A stretch of DNA of 64,000 nucleotides, from positions 1-64,000 of the forward strand of contig NZ_JAECZB010000105.1 in NCBI RefSeq assembly GCF_016056295.1. The letters run 5' to 3'. The notes under the pieces are model-generated. The model ran no database searches and was not told the DNA's origin. It saw only the letters and a list, made by a program, of their open reading frames with translations. The translations under genes and the position numbers were made by a program. How positions within the stretch are numbered: the stretch's first letter is position 1; each line of letters begins with the position of its first letter. Source of the DNA: Atlanticothrix silvestris CENA357. GTDB taxonomy: Bacteria > Cyanobacteriota > Cyanobacteriia > Cyanobacteriales > Nostocaceae. Positions 27,591 through 36,888 of this stretch are shown in pieces.

Positions 27591-27625
27591 AAGGGGTAAA
27601 AATATACTAACTATTTTTACCCCTT
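27591..27625 (+). terminator. Perfect 14-bp inverted repeat downstream of the PBP gene
   Basis: aaggggtaaaaata (27591-27604) and tatttttacccctt (27612-27625) flank a 7-nt loop. The T-run lies within the right arm. It sits 50 bp past the PBP stop and just before the ISL3 scrap, so it could alternatively be an insertion-element end. Confidence 0.5.
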
Positions 27626-27645
27626 AAGAGCCATGCAAAAATAAC

Positions 27646-27843
27646 TTGGACACTGATGAAATAGCTCTGGTTAAAGGTCATGGTAATTACTGTGTAGTAT
27701 TAATAGATTTAGATACGTTCAAAGTAATTGCAATTTTAAGCGATCGCAGGCAAGATACAATCAGAAAATTCCTTGTAGAGTGGGGAATTGAGGTTTTAGA
27801 GCAAATAGAAGGTTTAATCAAGTTTAATGAGTCTCTGAACTAG
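27646..27843 (+). pseudogene. ISL3-family transposase fragment
   Basis: 65 residues matching the start of the DDE domain of ISL3 transposases: 'DEIALVKGHGNYCVVLIDLD', containing the first catalytic Asp region, then 'KFLVEWGIEVLEQIEG'. The N-terminal zinc/HTH part and the rest of the DDE core are missing. The TTG start is incidental. Confidence 0.7.
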
Positions 27844-28021
27844 ATTAGAACATTAATTTGCTCATCTTGGAAACCAGGCTTTTTGAGTTGGCGGAACTAA
27901 CCCTTGTTCTTCTCATGTAGAAAACCTAGTTGTTTAACTTCAATATAAATAAGAACTTTTTTCTGGCAATTCAAAGATAGATGCTAGCTCTGAGAAAATG
28001 CGTGCTATGCCCAGTGCCCAT

Positions 28022-29314
28022 TTAAATATTTTGAAGTTTAGGAGCATTAAAATAAGCTTGTGGATTTTGAGGATCAAACTCTAAGCCGTTAAAAAATTTC
28101 TCTACCCCTCGTGATGTGCTTGCGGGGATAGCTTTTTCTTGTCCGATGAATTTGGCTGCTTCTCGCCACAAGTCTTCTCGGTTGACGGCATTAATGATTG
28201 GTTGGGGATCAAATTCTTGAGAGCGATTACCCCAACGCATATCTTCAATAAAGAACCACAAGTCGTGACTTTTGTAGGGATAGGAGGCATTTTCTCGCCA
28301 AAATTTAATTGCATGGGGACTATTTTCGACTACGCGCCCATTACCATAATCGAACTTACCCAAAAGGCGATCGCGCAAAAATTCACTGCGGACTCCAACC
28401 CACTGCCGTTGCGATAAAATCTGAAACAGCTCTGCTTTATTCTCCGGCTGATCGCACCATATTTGCGCTTCTAAAACTGCCGCTAATAAAGCCTTTGCTG
28501 CTTTGGGATGTTTATCTACCCATTCAGCACGCACTCCCAAAGCTTTTTCTGGATGATTATTCCATAGCTCGCCACTAGTAACGGTAGAGTAACCAATCCC
28601 TTGTTTAATTAAGCGATGATGCCAAGGATCTACCACACAAAAAGCGTCCATTGAGCCGCCCTGCATATTAGCTACCATCTGCGGTGGTGGAACTACAATC
28701 AGTGATACATCCTGATCTGGATCAATCCCACCATAAGCTAACCACCAACGCATAAAAAAGTCACCAGTTACTCGGCGATAGGGTATGGCGCAACGCACAT
28801 TTTCCTCAACTAAACGTTTTTTGGCAAACACTGACTTGAGGGGAGAACTATCTAGTCTCAGTTGCAAATCTTGATAAGCATTAGTAACAGAAACACCTTG
28901 TCCGTTAACATTTAACCGAGCCAAAATATACATCGGGACTTTACGCCCATAGCTAATATCGCCAGTGGCCATCAAATACACCATCGGAAACAGCAAATGA
29001 CCGCCATCCAAACCTTCATTAGCTGAACCTAACATCAGTTTGTCGCGCATCACCGCCCAAGAAGGCTGTTTTAATACTTCGACATTAAGCATTCCATACT
29101 TGGCAAAAAATCCCTTAGCTTTAGCCACAATCAACGGACAAGCACTAGTCACTGGAATAAAACCTAGTTTTGCTTCCGTGATTTCCGGTGCATCACCATT
29201 GCTATCATACAAATTTATATTAGATGGAATAGCCGCCCAGCGATGACTAACAGTTGTAGACAAGAACGCTGCACTACCAGTCGTTATGAAATTTCTTCTA
29301 GTGAACTTTGCCAT
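28022..29314 (-). CDS. NrtA/CmpA-like ABC transporter substrate-binding protein
   Basis: 430 residues. Twin-arginine signal (FTRRNFITTGSAAF) and no lipobox. The mature protein has the CmpA/NrtA fold hallmarks: 'KLGFIPVTSACPLIVAKAKGFFAKYGM', 'GANEGLDGGHLLFPMVY'-like segment and 'MQGGSMDAFCVVDPWH'. Relatives bind nitrate, nitrite, bicarbonate or related anions in the periplasm. It follows the permease gene by 10 bp. The nrtC/nrtD-type ATPases are absent in the window, so the pair must use an ATPase encoded elsewhere or be inactive. The ligand is not determinable from sequence alone. Confidence 0.85.
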   Translation of the reverse strand: MAKFTRRNFITTGSAAFLSTTVSHRWAAIPSNINLYDSNGDAPEITEAKLGFIPVTSACPLIVAKAKGFFAKYGMLNVEVLKQPSWAVMRDKLMLGSANEGLDGGHLLFPMVYLMATGDISYGRKVPMYILARLNVNGQGVSVTNAYQDLQLRLDSSPLKSVFAKKRLVEENVRCAIPYRRVTGDFFMRWWLAYGGIDPDQDVSLIVVPPPQMVANMQGGSMDAFCVVDPWHHRLIKQGIGYSTVTSGELWNNHPEKALGVRAEWVDKHPKAAKALLAAVLEAQIWCDQPENKAELFQILSQRQWVGVRSEFLRDRLLGKFDYGNGRVVENSPHAIKFWRENASYPYKSHDLWFFIEDMRWGNRSQEFDPQPIINAVNREDLWREAAKFIGQEKAIPASTSRGVEKFFNGLEFDPQNPQAYFNAPKLQNI

Positions 29315-29324
29315 ATCTAAATTA

Positions 29325-30260
29325 CTATGAATATGAAAACAAAATCCTTGTTTTTTTCAGCCAAGGATTGTGCAAAATTAAATTTGGAATTTTTGAACTT
29401 TGAGAGAAGTCTGAGTACTTAATGGAAGTGTCAGAACGTTGGCAATTTTGAATTTTTATACAGTCGATTTCAACACGTTTATCCTTAATTAACCCCACTA
29501 CACCCAGATAGATAATTGCCAGTATTATTTCACTAATATTAGAACTGTTGTAAGCATCCACAATGAAAAAGCCGAGTCCATCATCAGAAAGTAACATTTC
29601 CGCAGCGATAACCGCTAACCAAGAAAGACCAATAGCAATTCTTAAACCAGTAAAAATGTAAGGTAGTGTTGCGGGTATCAGGATTTTGTAGAAGTTCTCA
29701 AAAAATGAGAGTCCTAAAATTTTTGAGACATTAGTGTAATCCTTGGGAATCATCTGTACACCCAAAGCTGTATTAAAAATGATTGGCCAAATAGCAGTAA
29801 TAGTGATCACAAAAACAGCCGATGGATTTGGTTTAAGAAATATAGCCTGCGCTAAAGGTAGCCAAGCTAGAGGTGCAACAGGACGTAAAATTTGAATAAC
29901 CGGATCTATAGCTTGTTTTAAAAATTTATTTAGGCTAATCAAAAAACCAATGGGAATACCAATTACGACAGCGAGCAAATAACCAAACATAACTCGTTTG
30001 AGGCTAGCAAGAAGCAACCAAAATAAACCTTTATTTAATCCACCATAATTAAAAAATGGATTAATAATCAATTCTCTAGTATTGTTGATAACGGTGATAG
30101 GAGAAGGCAAAGATGTATCAGGACTAAGACTCAGCAAATGCCACAATAGTAAAATACTACTAATACCGCATAATGGAGCAAAAATTCGCTGAAGGATTCC
30201 CCCAAAAAACTGCTTGGGTTTTTGATTTTGAGTAATTGCTCTTTCGGAGTGTGTTACCAT
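29325..30260 (-). CDS. NrtB/SsuC-like ABC transporter permease
   Basis: 311 residues with about six membrane segments. The EAA coupling loop is recognisable ('NVSKILGLSFFENFYKILIPATLPYIFTGLRI', about residues 177-208), followed by 'SWLAVIAAEMLLSDDGLGFFI'. The family normally ends about 20 residues after 'IYLGVVGL'. Here about 55 mostly polar, unfamiliar residues follow, so the 3' end is divergent or shifted. Partner of the binding protein just downstream. Confidence 0.82.
   Translation of the reverse strand: MVTHSERAITQNQKPKQFFGGILQRIFAPLCGISSILLLWHLLSLSPDTSLPSPITVINNTRELIINPFFNYGGLNKGLFWLLLASLKRVMFGYLLAVVIGIPIGFLISLNKFLKQAIDPVIQILRPVAPLAWLPLAQAIFLKPNPSAVFVITITAIWPIIFNTALGVQMIPKDYTNVSKILGLSFFENFYKILIPATLPYIFTGLRIAIGLSWLAVIAAEMLLSDDGLGFFIVDAYNSSNISEIILAIIYLGVVGLIKDKRVEIDCIKIQNCQRSDTSIKYSDFSQSSKIPNLILHNPWLKKTRILFSYS
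29336..29369 (-). terminator. Terminator-like hairpin between permease and binding-protein genes
   Basis: On the minus strand, aatccttg (29369-29362) pairs with caaggatt (29350-29343) and is followed by TTGTTTT. It lies in the last codons of the permease, 20-30 bp before the binding-protein start, and could attenuate read-through or mark a separate transcript. Confidence 0.35.
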
Positions 30261-30521
30261 ACTATTTAATTATCAGCAATTGCACTAGCTATTAAAATTA
30301 CCAATAATTTTGGCATTTTTGACAGCGAATGGCAATTATAACTAGATATTTTAGGAACAACACCATTTACTGGTATTTGATAATATCTGTGTGTATACTT
30401 ATAGACTAAAATTGTAGATTTACGGATTTATTCAGGATTACTTAGCGATTTATACAGCTACTTTATATCTGAGATGTATGAACCCTTTTATATCAATTTG
30501 TTTTGTTAAGGGCTTCTACAT
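30261..30521. other. Upstream region of the ABC pair
   Basis: AT-rich, no gene seen. It presumably holds the promoter for the permease and binding-protein genes; no NtcA-type GTA-N8-TAC box was recognised with confidence. Confidence 0.25.
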
Positions 30522-30679
30522 TAACGTGAGTTCGATAAGCTGGAAATGACCCCTCTCCAAACCTCTCCCCTGCAAGGAGAGAGGCTTAAAAAGCTGATTA
30601 TTTCGTACCACGTGAGATATTTTTTGCCCCTTCCCTTGTAGGGAAGGGGTTGGGGTTAGGTTCCGTCGAATTCACGTTA
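30522..30679. mobile_element. MITE-like element with terminal inverted repeats
   Basis: Ends taacgtgagttcga (30522-30535) and tcgaattcacgtta (30666-30679) are inverted repeats with one mismatch. Between them, two oppositely oriented C/G-rich hairpin blocks occur ('cctctcccctgcaaggagag' and 'cccttcccttgtagggaagg'). 158 bp, no coding capacity. The same end motif recurs at 57.44 kb. Confidence 0.55.
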
Positions 30680-30962
30680 CATTAGTAGTCCACCACATTA
30701 ATTTTGACAGGTAGTGTTCTAAGTGAAAATTTAGTCTCAAAATGCTTCTGCCACCATGCTAGTTAAATATACTATTAACTTAATTAAAGAAAAACCTTAG
30801 CAATTAGTGGATTTAACTAAAAAAGAGAAAAATTCTGCTTTAAAGGCTGAGCTTTGATTTGTGATTTCTATTCAGTTCTCACCTACTCAACAGTGAATTG
30901 ATTATCTTGAACTTTCGTACTCCAGAATTTGTTGCTGTTGCTAATAGTACCAACAAATTGGG

Positions 30963-31325
30963 ATGATGGATAGAAGATTTACCGGATTAAAATTTATCCA
31001 AGAGTTAGTGCAAGAAAATAAATATTTTGTTTTGCTGATAAAAAACAATTGGAAACTAGAATTTAAGGACTTAGCTGGGTTGGTCAAAGTTGTTACATTT
31101 GATGACGCTCAAGCTTATAAAGTGATTGATCTTTGTGATTTAGAAACAAAAACTTAGTTTCGCTTGGTGACTAATTTACCTGTATCCGGAAGGGAAATTT
31201 ATCGATACTTTGGGAATTGAAATGTTGTGAGATTTTGTAAAAACGCGCTTAAAATTTTAATGGCATTACCATACAAAGTTACGTTATTTTAATATCTTGT
31301 CTGAGTTTACAGCTTTTATCTATAT
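30963..31325 (+). pseudogene. IS4-family transposase remnant with stops and a frameshift
   Basis: A 64-residue open frame (RRFTGLKFIQELVQENKYFVL, 'FKDLAGLVKVVTFDD') stops at TAG 31155. The same frame continues as FRLVTNLPVSGREIYRYFGN and stops again at TGA 31218. Then a different frame gives NGITIQSYVILISCLSLQLL to about 31325. These blocks occur in this order in IS4-type transposases, with the E of 'EIYR' corresponding to the third catalytic residue of the YREK region. The gene is dead. Confidence 0.7.
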
Positions 31326-31665
31326 GCGTATGATAGGGACATACACTATTAGATAAATTCCGTTATTTATAATCTGGTATGTGTCAGAAAATCATTTATG
31401 TTCGTTGGTTTGAGGAGATAATGTTTTGTTGATTAATTTAGGCTTTTTAAGCCTAGTGTAAATTTTTGTATCAGCACACAATATTTATGTCTTTGTAAAT
31501 ATCAATAAGCACTTATTGAGATAGAATGGTGAAGCAAAGCGCAACATTTATACTGTAAAAAATTTGTTTGATTTTAGTAGTTAATGAAAGCGTAATATGT
31601 AAATTTTTTAAGTAACTTTTTGTATGCGTACTATGACATTTACCATTTAAGTTTGTTTACTAAAA
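31326..31665. other. Leader region of the antiporter gene, with hairpin
   Basis: Holds a 7-bp stem, taggctt / aagccta (31439-31455, loop TTT), and otherwise AT-rich sequence. No ORF. The hairpin could be part of the 5' leader or an old terminator. Confidence 0.3.
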
Positions 31666-33747
31666 ATGACACTTAATTTGCTAACAGACAGTCCGCTGAT
31701 TGCATTTACTATTCTTCTAACAGTAATTTTTACTGTACCCCCTATATTTGAGCGACTACGACTACCTGGATTAGTCGGGTTGCTGCTAGCAGGTATAATT
31801 TTAGGACAAAACGGGCTAAAATTATTAGACTCTGAATCAGAAACAGTGAATCTACTCTCAGACATCGGTAAACTTTATTTGATGTTTGTAGCAGGTTTAG
31901 AAATCGACTTAGAACAGTTCCGTAAAACTAAAAATCGTTCAATAGTTTTTGGTAGTCTGACATTTCTAGTTCCGCTAATTGCTGGCATTATTGCAGGACG
32001 TTTATTTAGTTTTAGCTGGAATTCTTCTGTCCTAATTGGTTCTTTGTTGGCTTCTCATACTCTTTTGGCATATCCAATTGTGAGTCGTCTGGGAGTTGTA
32101 GCAAATGAAGCTGTCACTGTTACCATTGGTGCCACAATTTTTACTGATACAGGTGCTTTGCTAGTATTAGCAATTTGTGTTGGAATTCATGGGGGAAACT
32201 TCTCTGCTTTAAGCTTAGCAACTTTGTTGGGTGGATTAACAATTTACTCTGTTGTAGTTCTGTTTGGTTTTGACTGGGCAGGAAAAGAATTTTTTCGACG
32301 TTCTGGAGATGAACAAAGTAACCAGTTTTTGTTTATCTTATTAGCCTTATTTTTAGCATCTGTTGGAGCGCAGATAATTGGAATTGAAAAAATTGTTGGC
32401 GCGTTTTTAGCAGGTTTAGCTGTCAATGATGTTTTAGGACGTAGCCCAGTCAAAGAAAAAATTGAGTTTATTGGCAGTGTTCTATTCATCCCTTGTTTCT
32501 TTGTAGACATGGGATTATTAATTAATATTCCTGCCTTTATCAAAACCCTTAGTTCAATTTGGCTAACTTTGGTAATTGTAGTGGCTTTGATTGGTAGCAA
32601 ATTTATCGCGGCGTTTTTAGCAAAACTACTATATCGCTATAACACGGCAGAAATGTTGACGATGTGGTCATTGTCACTACCACAGGTAGCAGCTACATTA
32701 GCAGCAACATTGGTTGCATATCAAGCCGTTAATCCTGCTGGCGAGCGATTAATTAATGAAGGTGTTTTAAATAGTGTAATTGTTTTGATGCTAGTTACTG
32801 CCATCCTCGGCCCGATAATCACAGCGAGATTTGCTACTTTTTTACAGCTTTCTTCTACAGGTTTTGAAACAGATAAATTAACAACTTGGTGGGGAAATTC
32901 TGAAGATCAGTTGGCAGATAAAAATGATGAACTATTTACTGTCATAGTACCGATCTACAATCCTCAAACCCAGCGCTATTTAATAGAAATGGCAGCACTT
33001 TTAGCCCGTCATGAATCGGGAAAAGTTGTGCCATTAGCTATTACCAAAGCTCATGTAAATATGGACAATCCAGAATTAGCAACAGCATTAGATCAAAGTA
33101 AGCAAAGATTGGATTTGGCTAGAAAAATCAGTCAAGAATTTGAAGTGGAAGTATCACCCGCAATTCGGATTGATGATGATGCAGCTTTGGGAATTAGCCG
33201 CACCAGTCGAGAACAAAACGCTAGTTTAGTTGTGATGGGTTGGTCGCGGACAACAGGCTTGCGTGCCCGTTTGTTTGGTAGTGTAATTGACAGTGTTTTT
33301 TGGTCTTCTCATTGTCAGGTAGCAGTAACACGTCTTTTGAGCAGTCCTACAACCATCAGAAGAATTATTGTACCAGTTGGAGACTTAACGCGACAAACCA
33401 TAGGCGCTGTGCGGTTCGCTCAAATTTTAGCTGATGTGAATCCAGCTGAAGTGGTACTATTGCACGTGAGCGATCGCAAAACACCACCAACTTTGGTAGA
33501 AAAATTTACATCTCAATTGTCGGATATCGCTGCTAAAAGTCAGTTACAAGTGAATACAAACATTCAAATAATTAAGGATAATGATATTGCTAGAGTGATA
33601 ATTCGAGAATCTCAAGCATTTGATTTAGCCGTGTTACGCTCTGTCCGTTATCGTACAGCTGGGGGACTAGCCATAAGCCAAGTGACAACACAGTTACTTC
33701 AAGAATTGAAGTGTTCAATTGTGCTACTGGGAGAGCCTAACTCGTGA
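31666..33747 (+). CDS. KefB/NhaP-type cation:proton antiporter with tandem universal-stress domains
   Basis: 693 residues. The first about 400 form 12-13 membrane helices of the CPA2 exchanger fold, including 'LVGLLLAGIILGQNGLKLL', 'FVAGLEIDLEQF', the Asp-bearing 'IFTDTGALL' and 'VGAFLAGLAVNDVLG'. The C-terminal 280 residues are cytoplasmic and contain two UspA-like units (about 425-560, 'LVVMGWSRTTGLRARLFGSV', and about 565-690, 'RIIVPVGDL'). Such proteins exchange Na+ or K+ for H+, probably gated by nucleotide or stress signals through the Usp domains. Confidence 0.88.
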   Translation: MTLNLLTDSPLIAFTILLTVIFTVPPIFERLRLPGLVGLLLAGIILGQNGLKLLDSESETVNLLSDIGKLYLMFVAGLEIDLEQFRKTKNRSIVFGSLTFLVPLIAGIIAGRLFSFSWNSSVLIGSLLASHTLLAYPIVSRLGVVANEAVTVTIGATIFTDTGALLVLAICVGIHGGNFSALSLATLLGGLTIYSVVVLFGFDWAGKEFFRRSGDEQSNQFLFILLALFLASVGAQIIGIEKIVGAFLAGLAVNDVLGRSPVKEKIEFIGSVLFIPCFFVDMGLLINIPAFIKTLSSIWLTLVIVVALIGSKFIAAFLAKLLYRYNTAEMLTMWSLSLPQVAATLAATLVAYQAVNPAGERLINEGVLNSVIVLMLVTAILGPIITARFATFLQLSSTGFETDKLTTWWGNSEDQLADKNDELFTVIVPIYNPQTQRYLIEMAALLARHESGKVVPLAITKAHVNMDNPELATALDQSKQRLDLARKISQEFEVEVSPAIRIDDDAALGISRTSREQNASLVVMGWSRTTGLRARLFGSVIDSVFWSSHCQVAVTRLLSSPTTIRRIIVPVGDLTRQTIGAVRFAQILADVNPAEVVLLHVSDRKTPPTLVEKFTSQLSDIAAKSQLQVNTNIQIIKDNDIARVIIRESQAFDLAVLRSVRYRTAGGLAISQVTTQLLQELKCSIVLLGEPNS

Positions 33748-34128
33748 TCAAGCATAAGATTTCACTATGATCAGATATTGCTGTGTAATGTATAGTTAAA
33801 GCGATCGCGGGTTGTTGATCGATCATGGCTTGGCTATCAGACAAAGCTAGTTCCATGTCATCTTCTCGCGACATGAATAATGTTGGTCATGCAGAAAAGA
33901 CTTAGAAAAGCTTAAACTCAGCCTCAAAAACTTGTTCTTCACTAGACGAGCTACTCAAAAATTTGCAAGTCTTAAGTTAATCAATTAACCAATCGGAGCT
34001 AGCTAATAATTTTTACTTTTCATAACCTATGAGATAACCATTTGTCATGAGTCACTACAAAATCTTTATTTAGGCAAAAGTATTTAATCAAACTTTAACT
34101 AACATTATTTTAATTACCTGGATAGAGT
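33748..34128. other. Gene-free spacer
   Basis: Starts with a HIP1-containing stretch (about 33800) and becomes AT-rich. No ORF, repeat or RNA gene recognised. Probable promoter region for the DUF1330-type gene. Confidence 0.25.
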
Positions 34129-34407
34129 ATGGCTGTTTATCTTGTTGTCCAAGATGTGATTAGTAACTCACATCAGTTTAGTCAGTATACCCAGAGTCTG
34201 GAATCAATTATCCAACGCTGTGGTGGTCGAATGATTGCTATCTCCCCATTAGATATTTCTGAGGCCCAGCAAACAATAGTTTTTGAGTGCCTGTCACGGG
34301 AAGATGCAGTTGGATTTTGGTATTCAGATGAATATGCGACAGTACGCAATTTCCAAGAAACTGCTCCATTTCAAGCGCTCATTGTCGAAGGAGAAATACA
34401 GTTATGA
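34129..34407 (+). CDS. DUF1330-type small dimeric alpha/beta-barrel protein
   Basis: 92 residues in the ferredoxin-like stress-responsive barrel pattern: 'YLVVQDVISNSHQFSQYTQS' at the N-terminus, 'CGGRMIA', 'IVFECLSREDAVGFWYSDEY' with the conserved F-x-S-x-E-Y, and a final strand 'QALIVEGEI'. DUF1330 proteins are cytoplasmic and of unknown reaction. Isolated between long gene-free stretches. Confidence 0.75.
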   Translation: MAVYLVVQDVISNSHQFSQYTQSLESIIQRCGGRMIAISPLDISEAQQTIVFECLSREDAVGFWYSDEYATVRNFQETAPFQALIVEGEIQL

Positions 34408-34544
34408 GCGTAAGTCAGCAGTGCATATATTTTTTTACAATTCTTGAGCTTCAAAAATCTTCATACTCACCGCAGACTAACTAACTGCTGTGTGGAAGTA
34501 ACAGATTTAGTTGGAATTACTTGAGAAGATGGAGAGACTTCACA

Positions 34545-34688
34545 TCAGTTGATTGGTAAAGAGCGAATTAACTCTCGAACTACATCTGTTGCTGCTCTGC
34601 CTGTGGTTACACAGTATTTTTCCAGCTTTTCACTTTCGGTAGACGTAAGACTTATCATTATTCGTTTAATAGGCCATTTTTTATTCAT
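34545..34688 (-). CDS. Small ribbon-helix-helix-like protein, 47 residues
   Basis: Reverse-strand ATG 34688 to TGA 34545, with AAGGAA 6 nt upstream of the ATG. The peptide starts MNKKWPIKRIMISLTSTESE and continues with a helix 'KLEKYCVTTG', turn and second helix 'AATDVVRELIRSL'. A short strand with alternating basic and hydrophobic residues followed by two helices separated by a G-R-x-A turn is the CopG/Arc RHH plan. Such proteins bind DNA as dimers, often as autoregulators or antitoxins. No toxin gene is adjacent. It is too short for routine ORF calls but coding features are good. Confidence 0.65.
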   Translation of the reverse strand: MNKKWPIKRIMISLTSTESEKLEKYCVTTGRAATDVVRELIRSLPIN

Positions 34689-34853
34689 AATTTCCTTCAT
34701 CAATTAACTCGTTAATAAAAATAGAATTTCTCGGCATTAGTAGTGTAAATCTTGAGGTTTACAAAGTCTTTCTACCAAGTATCTGTATCTGTGCTTGTAA
34801 ATTTAAAAACTAAGTTATCAAGTAAAATATTGCCGTTCTTTACCAAAGAATAC

Positions 34854-34876
34854 AATGCCCCCCTTGGGCATTTTTA
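34854..34876 (+). terminator. Intrinsic terminator without an obvious upstream gene
   Basis: aatgccc / gggcatt stem (7 bp, 5-nt loop ccctt) followed by TTTTT overlapping the arm. It is on the plus strand in the 860-bp interval between the DUF1330 gene and the kinase at 35.3 kb. It could end a small RNA starting near 34.7 kb. The rest of 34880-35274 shows no gene. Confidence 0.5.
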
Positions 34877-35274
34877 GCTTATTTTCCCGAATAATAAGGA
34901 AATTTTTTATTTCATCTTGCCTGTAAATTGGTTGTCAAACAGCTAAAAAGTGAAAATAAGGTACTGCAAAATTTCAATTGTTACTTTGTATATTTATTCC
35001 AATACCATTTTTATATAAAGATGCGTATAACTAGCCTGACTCCGCAGCTACTGAAGAGCAGCATCAACTGATTGTATAAAATCTTGATTTAACCAACCTA
35101 CCTTATCTGTTAAAGTGTGCTGCTTACAAAGTGTACGTACCTGCTACGCTTTTACCTTGGCTTTTTTTCTAGTTCACATCAGGTGTAAGTTCTATCTTTT
35201 GTAAGGTGCGAAAGCCATTTAGAACGCACTAAGCTATCTCTTATTGAAGATGCTTAACTATCCTTAAAGAAAAG

Positions 35275-36549
35275 ATGGATTTCAGCGAAACTCTCATTAA
35301 TAAAAGTCATGCCATTGTTGATCAATGGGTAGAAGTAGTCTATCAAGATGAACAAATTGAAGCAACAAAGGAGCTAACTTTGAAAGCTGTACGTAATAGT
35401 TTACCTCGTGTTTTAAAAGCGTTAGCAACAGTACTTTCTGAGTCTGAAAAAAGCGATTTACAAACAGTAGTCGATGCAAGTTTAGAACACGGCTGGCTGT
35501 GTGCTGAACAAGGATTTGAGCCAGCAGAAATTGCGCGAGAGTTCCGTTTACTGCGGTTTGTTATTTTTTCTTTTCTGGAAAAAGATTTATTAAAGGCATC
35601 TCCTATAGATATGTTGCGGGCTGTACGCCTGATAGATACGGTAATTGATGAAGCGATCGCTCGTTGCTTTAATAGCTATACTCACGGAAGACTACAAGAG
35701 TTAAAACAACTCCAAAGTCAGTTACGCTTGACTAACCAAGAACTAACTCGCTTGGTTTGGGCTACTAAAGATAGCCTATCACAGTTGGCTCATGAACTAA
35801 AAACACCTTTAACTTCAATTATTTGTTACGCAGACTTATTTCTCCGCCAGCATCGCCAACAAACAAAACTCAAAAATTCGTATCCCAATCTCGAAAGTAT
35901 CGAACGAGTTATGAAGAGTGGTAGGCTGATTCTGCGCTTAATTAATGATACTCTGGAAATCTCTCGTTATGATGCTGGCAGAATGATATTACGGCCAACT
36001 GCCACTGATGTACGTGGGTTAATTAGCTCAGTTGTCGAGATAATTGAACCTCTGGTACGTAATAAAGAATTATCTTTAGTTGTTGATTGCGATCGCGCTC
36101 CAGATCAGGTTACTACAGATCCACTTCGAGTTCAACAAATTCTGACGAATTTGCTTAGTAATGCCATTCGATATACAGAATCCGGGACGATTAGTTTGCA
36201 ATGTTGTCAGGAATCCGAACAAAAATGGGCTATATCTATTACTGATACAGGATTGGGAATTTCATCCGATGCTCAAACAAAAATCTTCCAACCTTATTTT
36301 CGTGCAGTCCGCGATCAACAACAGCAAGATTCCAATGGCACAGGGTTGGGATTGGCGATTGTGTCTCGCCTAGTTCAATTATTGCATGGTGAAATCAAGT
36401 TAGTTTCAGAACTGGGAAAAGGATCTACATTTACGGTAATTTTTCCCTTAGATGCAATGCTCATGAGCCAAGTTTCTGCGACAAGAGAAGACACGCCTTT
36501 GCTAATTGCTCATCAAGATAAAGTAGAAAATGCAGAATCAGAATTGTGA
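35275..36549 (+). CDS. Soluble histidine kinase with RsbR-like N-terminal domain
   Basis: 424 residues. The first about 140 are all-helical and resemble the RsbRD/RsbU N-terminal sensor domain ('HGWLCAEQGFEPAEIAREFRLLR'). A short coiled coil leads to HisKA with H173 in 'LAHELKTPLTSII'. HATPase_c follows (about 285-395; N box 'LLSNAIRY', G1 'DTGLGIS', G2 'GTGLGLAIV'). No membrane segment, so it is cytosolic. No response regulator is adjacent; its partner is unknown. Confidence 0.87.
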   Translation: MDFSETLINKSHAIVDQWVEVVYQDEQIEATKELTLKAVRNSLPRVLKALATVLSESEKSDLQTVVDASLEHGWLCAEQGFEPAEIAREFRLLRFVIFSFLEKDLLKASPIDMLRAVRLIDTVIDEAIARCFNSYTHGRLQELKQLQSQLRLTNQELTRLVWATKDSLSQLAHELKTPLTSIICYADLFLRQHRQQTKLKNSYPNLESIERVMKSGRLILRLINDTLEISRYDAGRMILRPTATDVRGLISSVVEIIEPLVRNKELSLVVDCDRAPDQVTTDPLRVQQILTNLLSNAIRYTESGTISLQCCQESEQKWAISITDTGLGISSDAQTKIFQPYFRAVRDQQQQDSNGTGLGLAIVSRLVQLLHGEIKLVSELGKGSTFTVIFPLDAMLMSQVSATREDTPLLIAHQDKVENAESEL

Positions 36550-36888
36550 CGATTATTCTATTGAGCAGATAAAGCGAAATGAAAGCCAATTAGAGAAGTT
36601 AGCGTGAATTAGCACTCAACTTTGTTTATAAGTAAACATGGAAAATCCATTTCAAAAAATATAGGTTTAGTTTAGTTGCGGAAATCACTGGCAAAACAAA
36701 TACATCTAATGGCTAGGCACAATGATCTGCCAATTACAATATGCTCATATAATACATTGTTTTTATTTTAGGGAATAACTAGATGTTCATCCTTTACTAT
36801 TCGGAGGATTTCAAATAATCGCTATACAATAGATATACTGCACACAAGTGTAAAATTATATGGTGATGTTTAAGTTTTAAGCAAGCTA
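36550..36888. other. Spacer upstream of the actin-like operon
   Basis: AT-rich, no gene recognised. It likely carries the operon promoter; several TATA-like tracts occur near 36820-36860 (gctatacaatagatatactg, TATATGG), too many to choose one. Confidence 0.25.
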
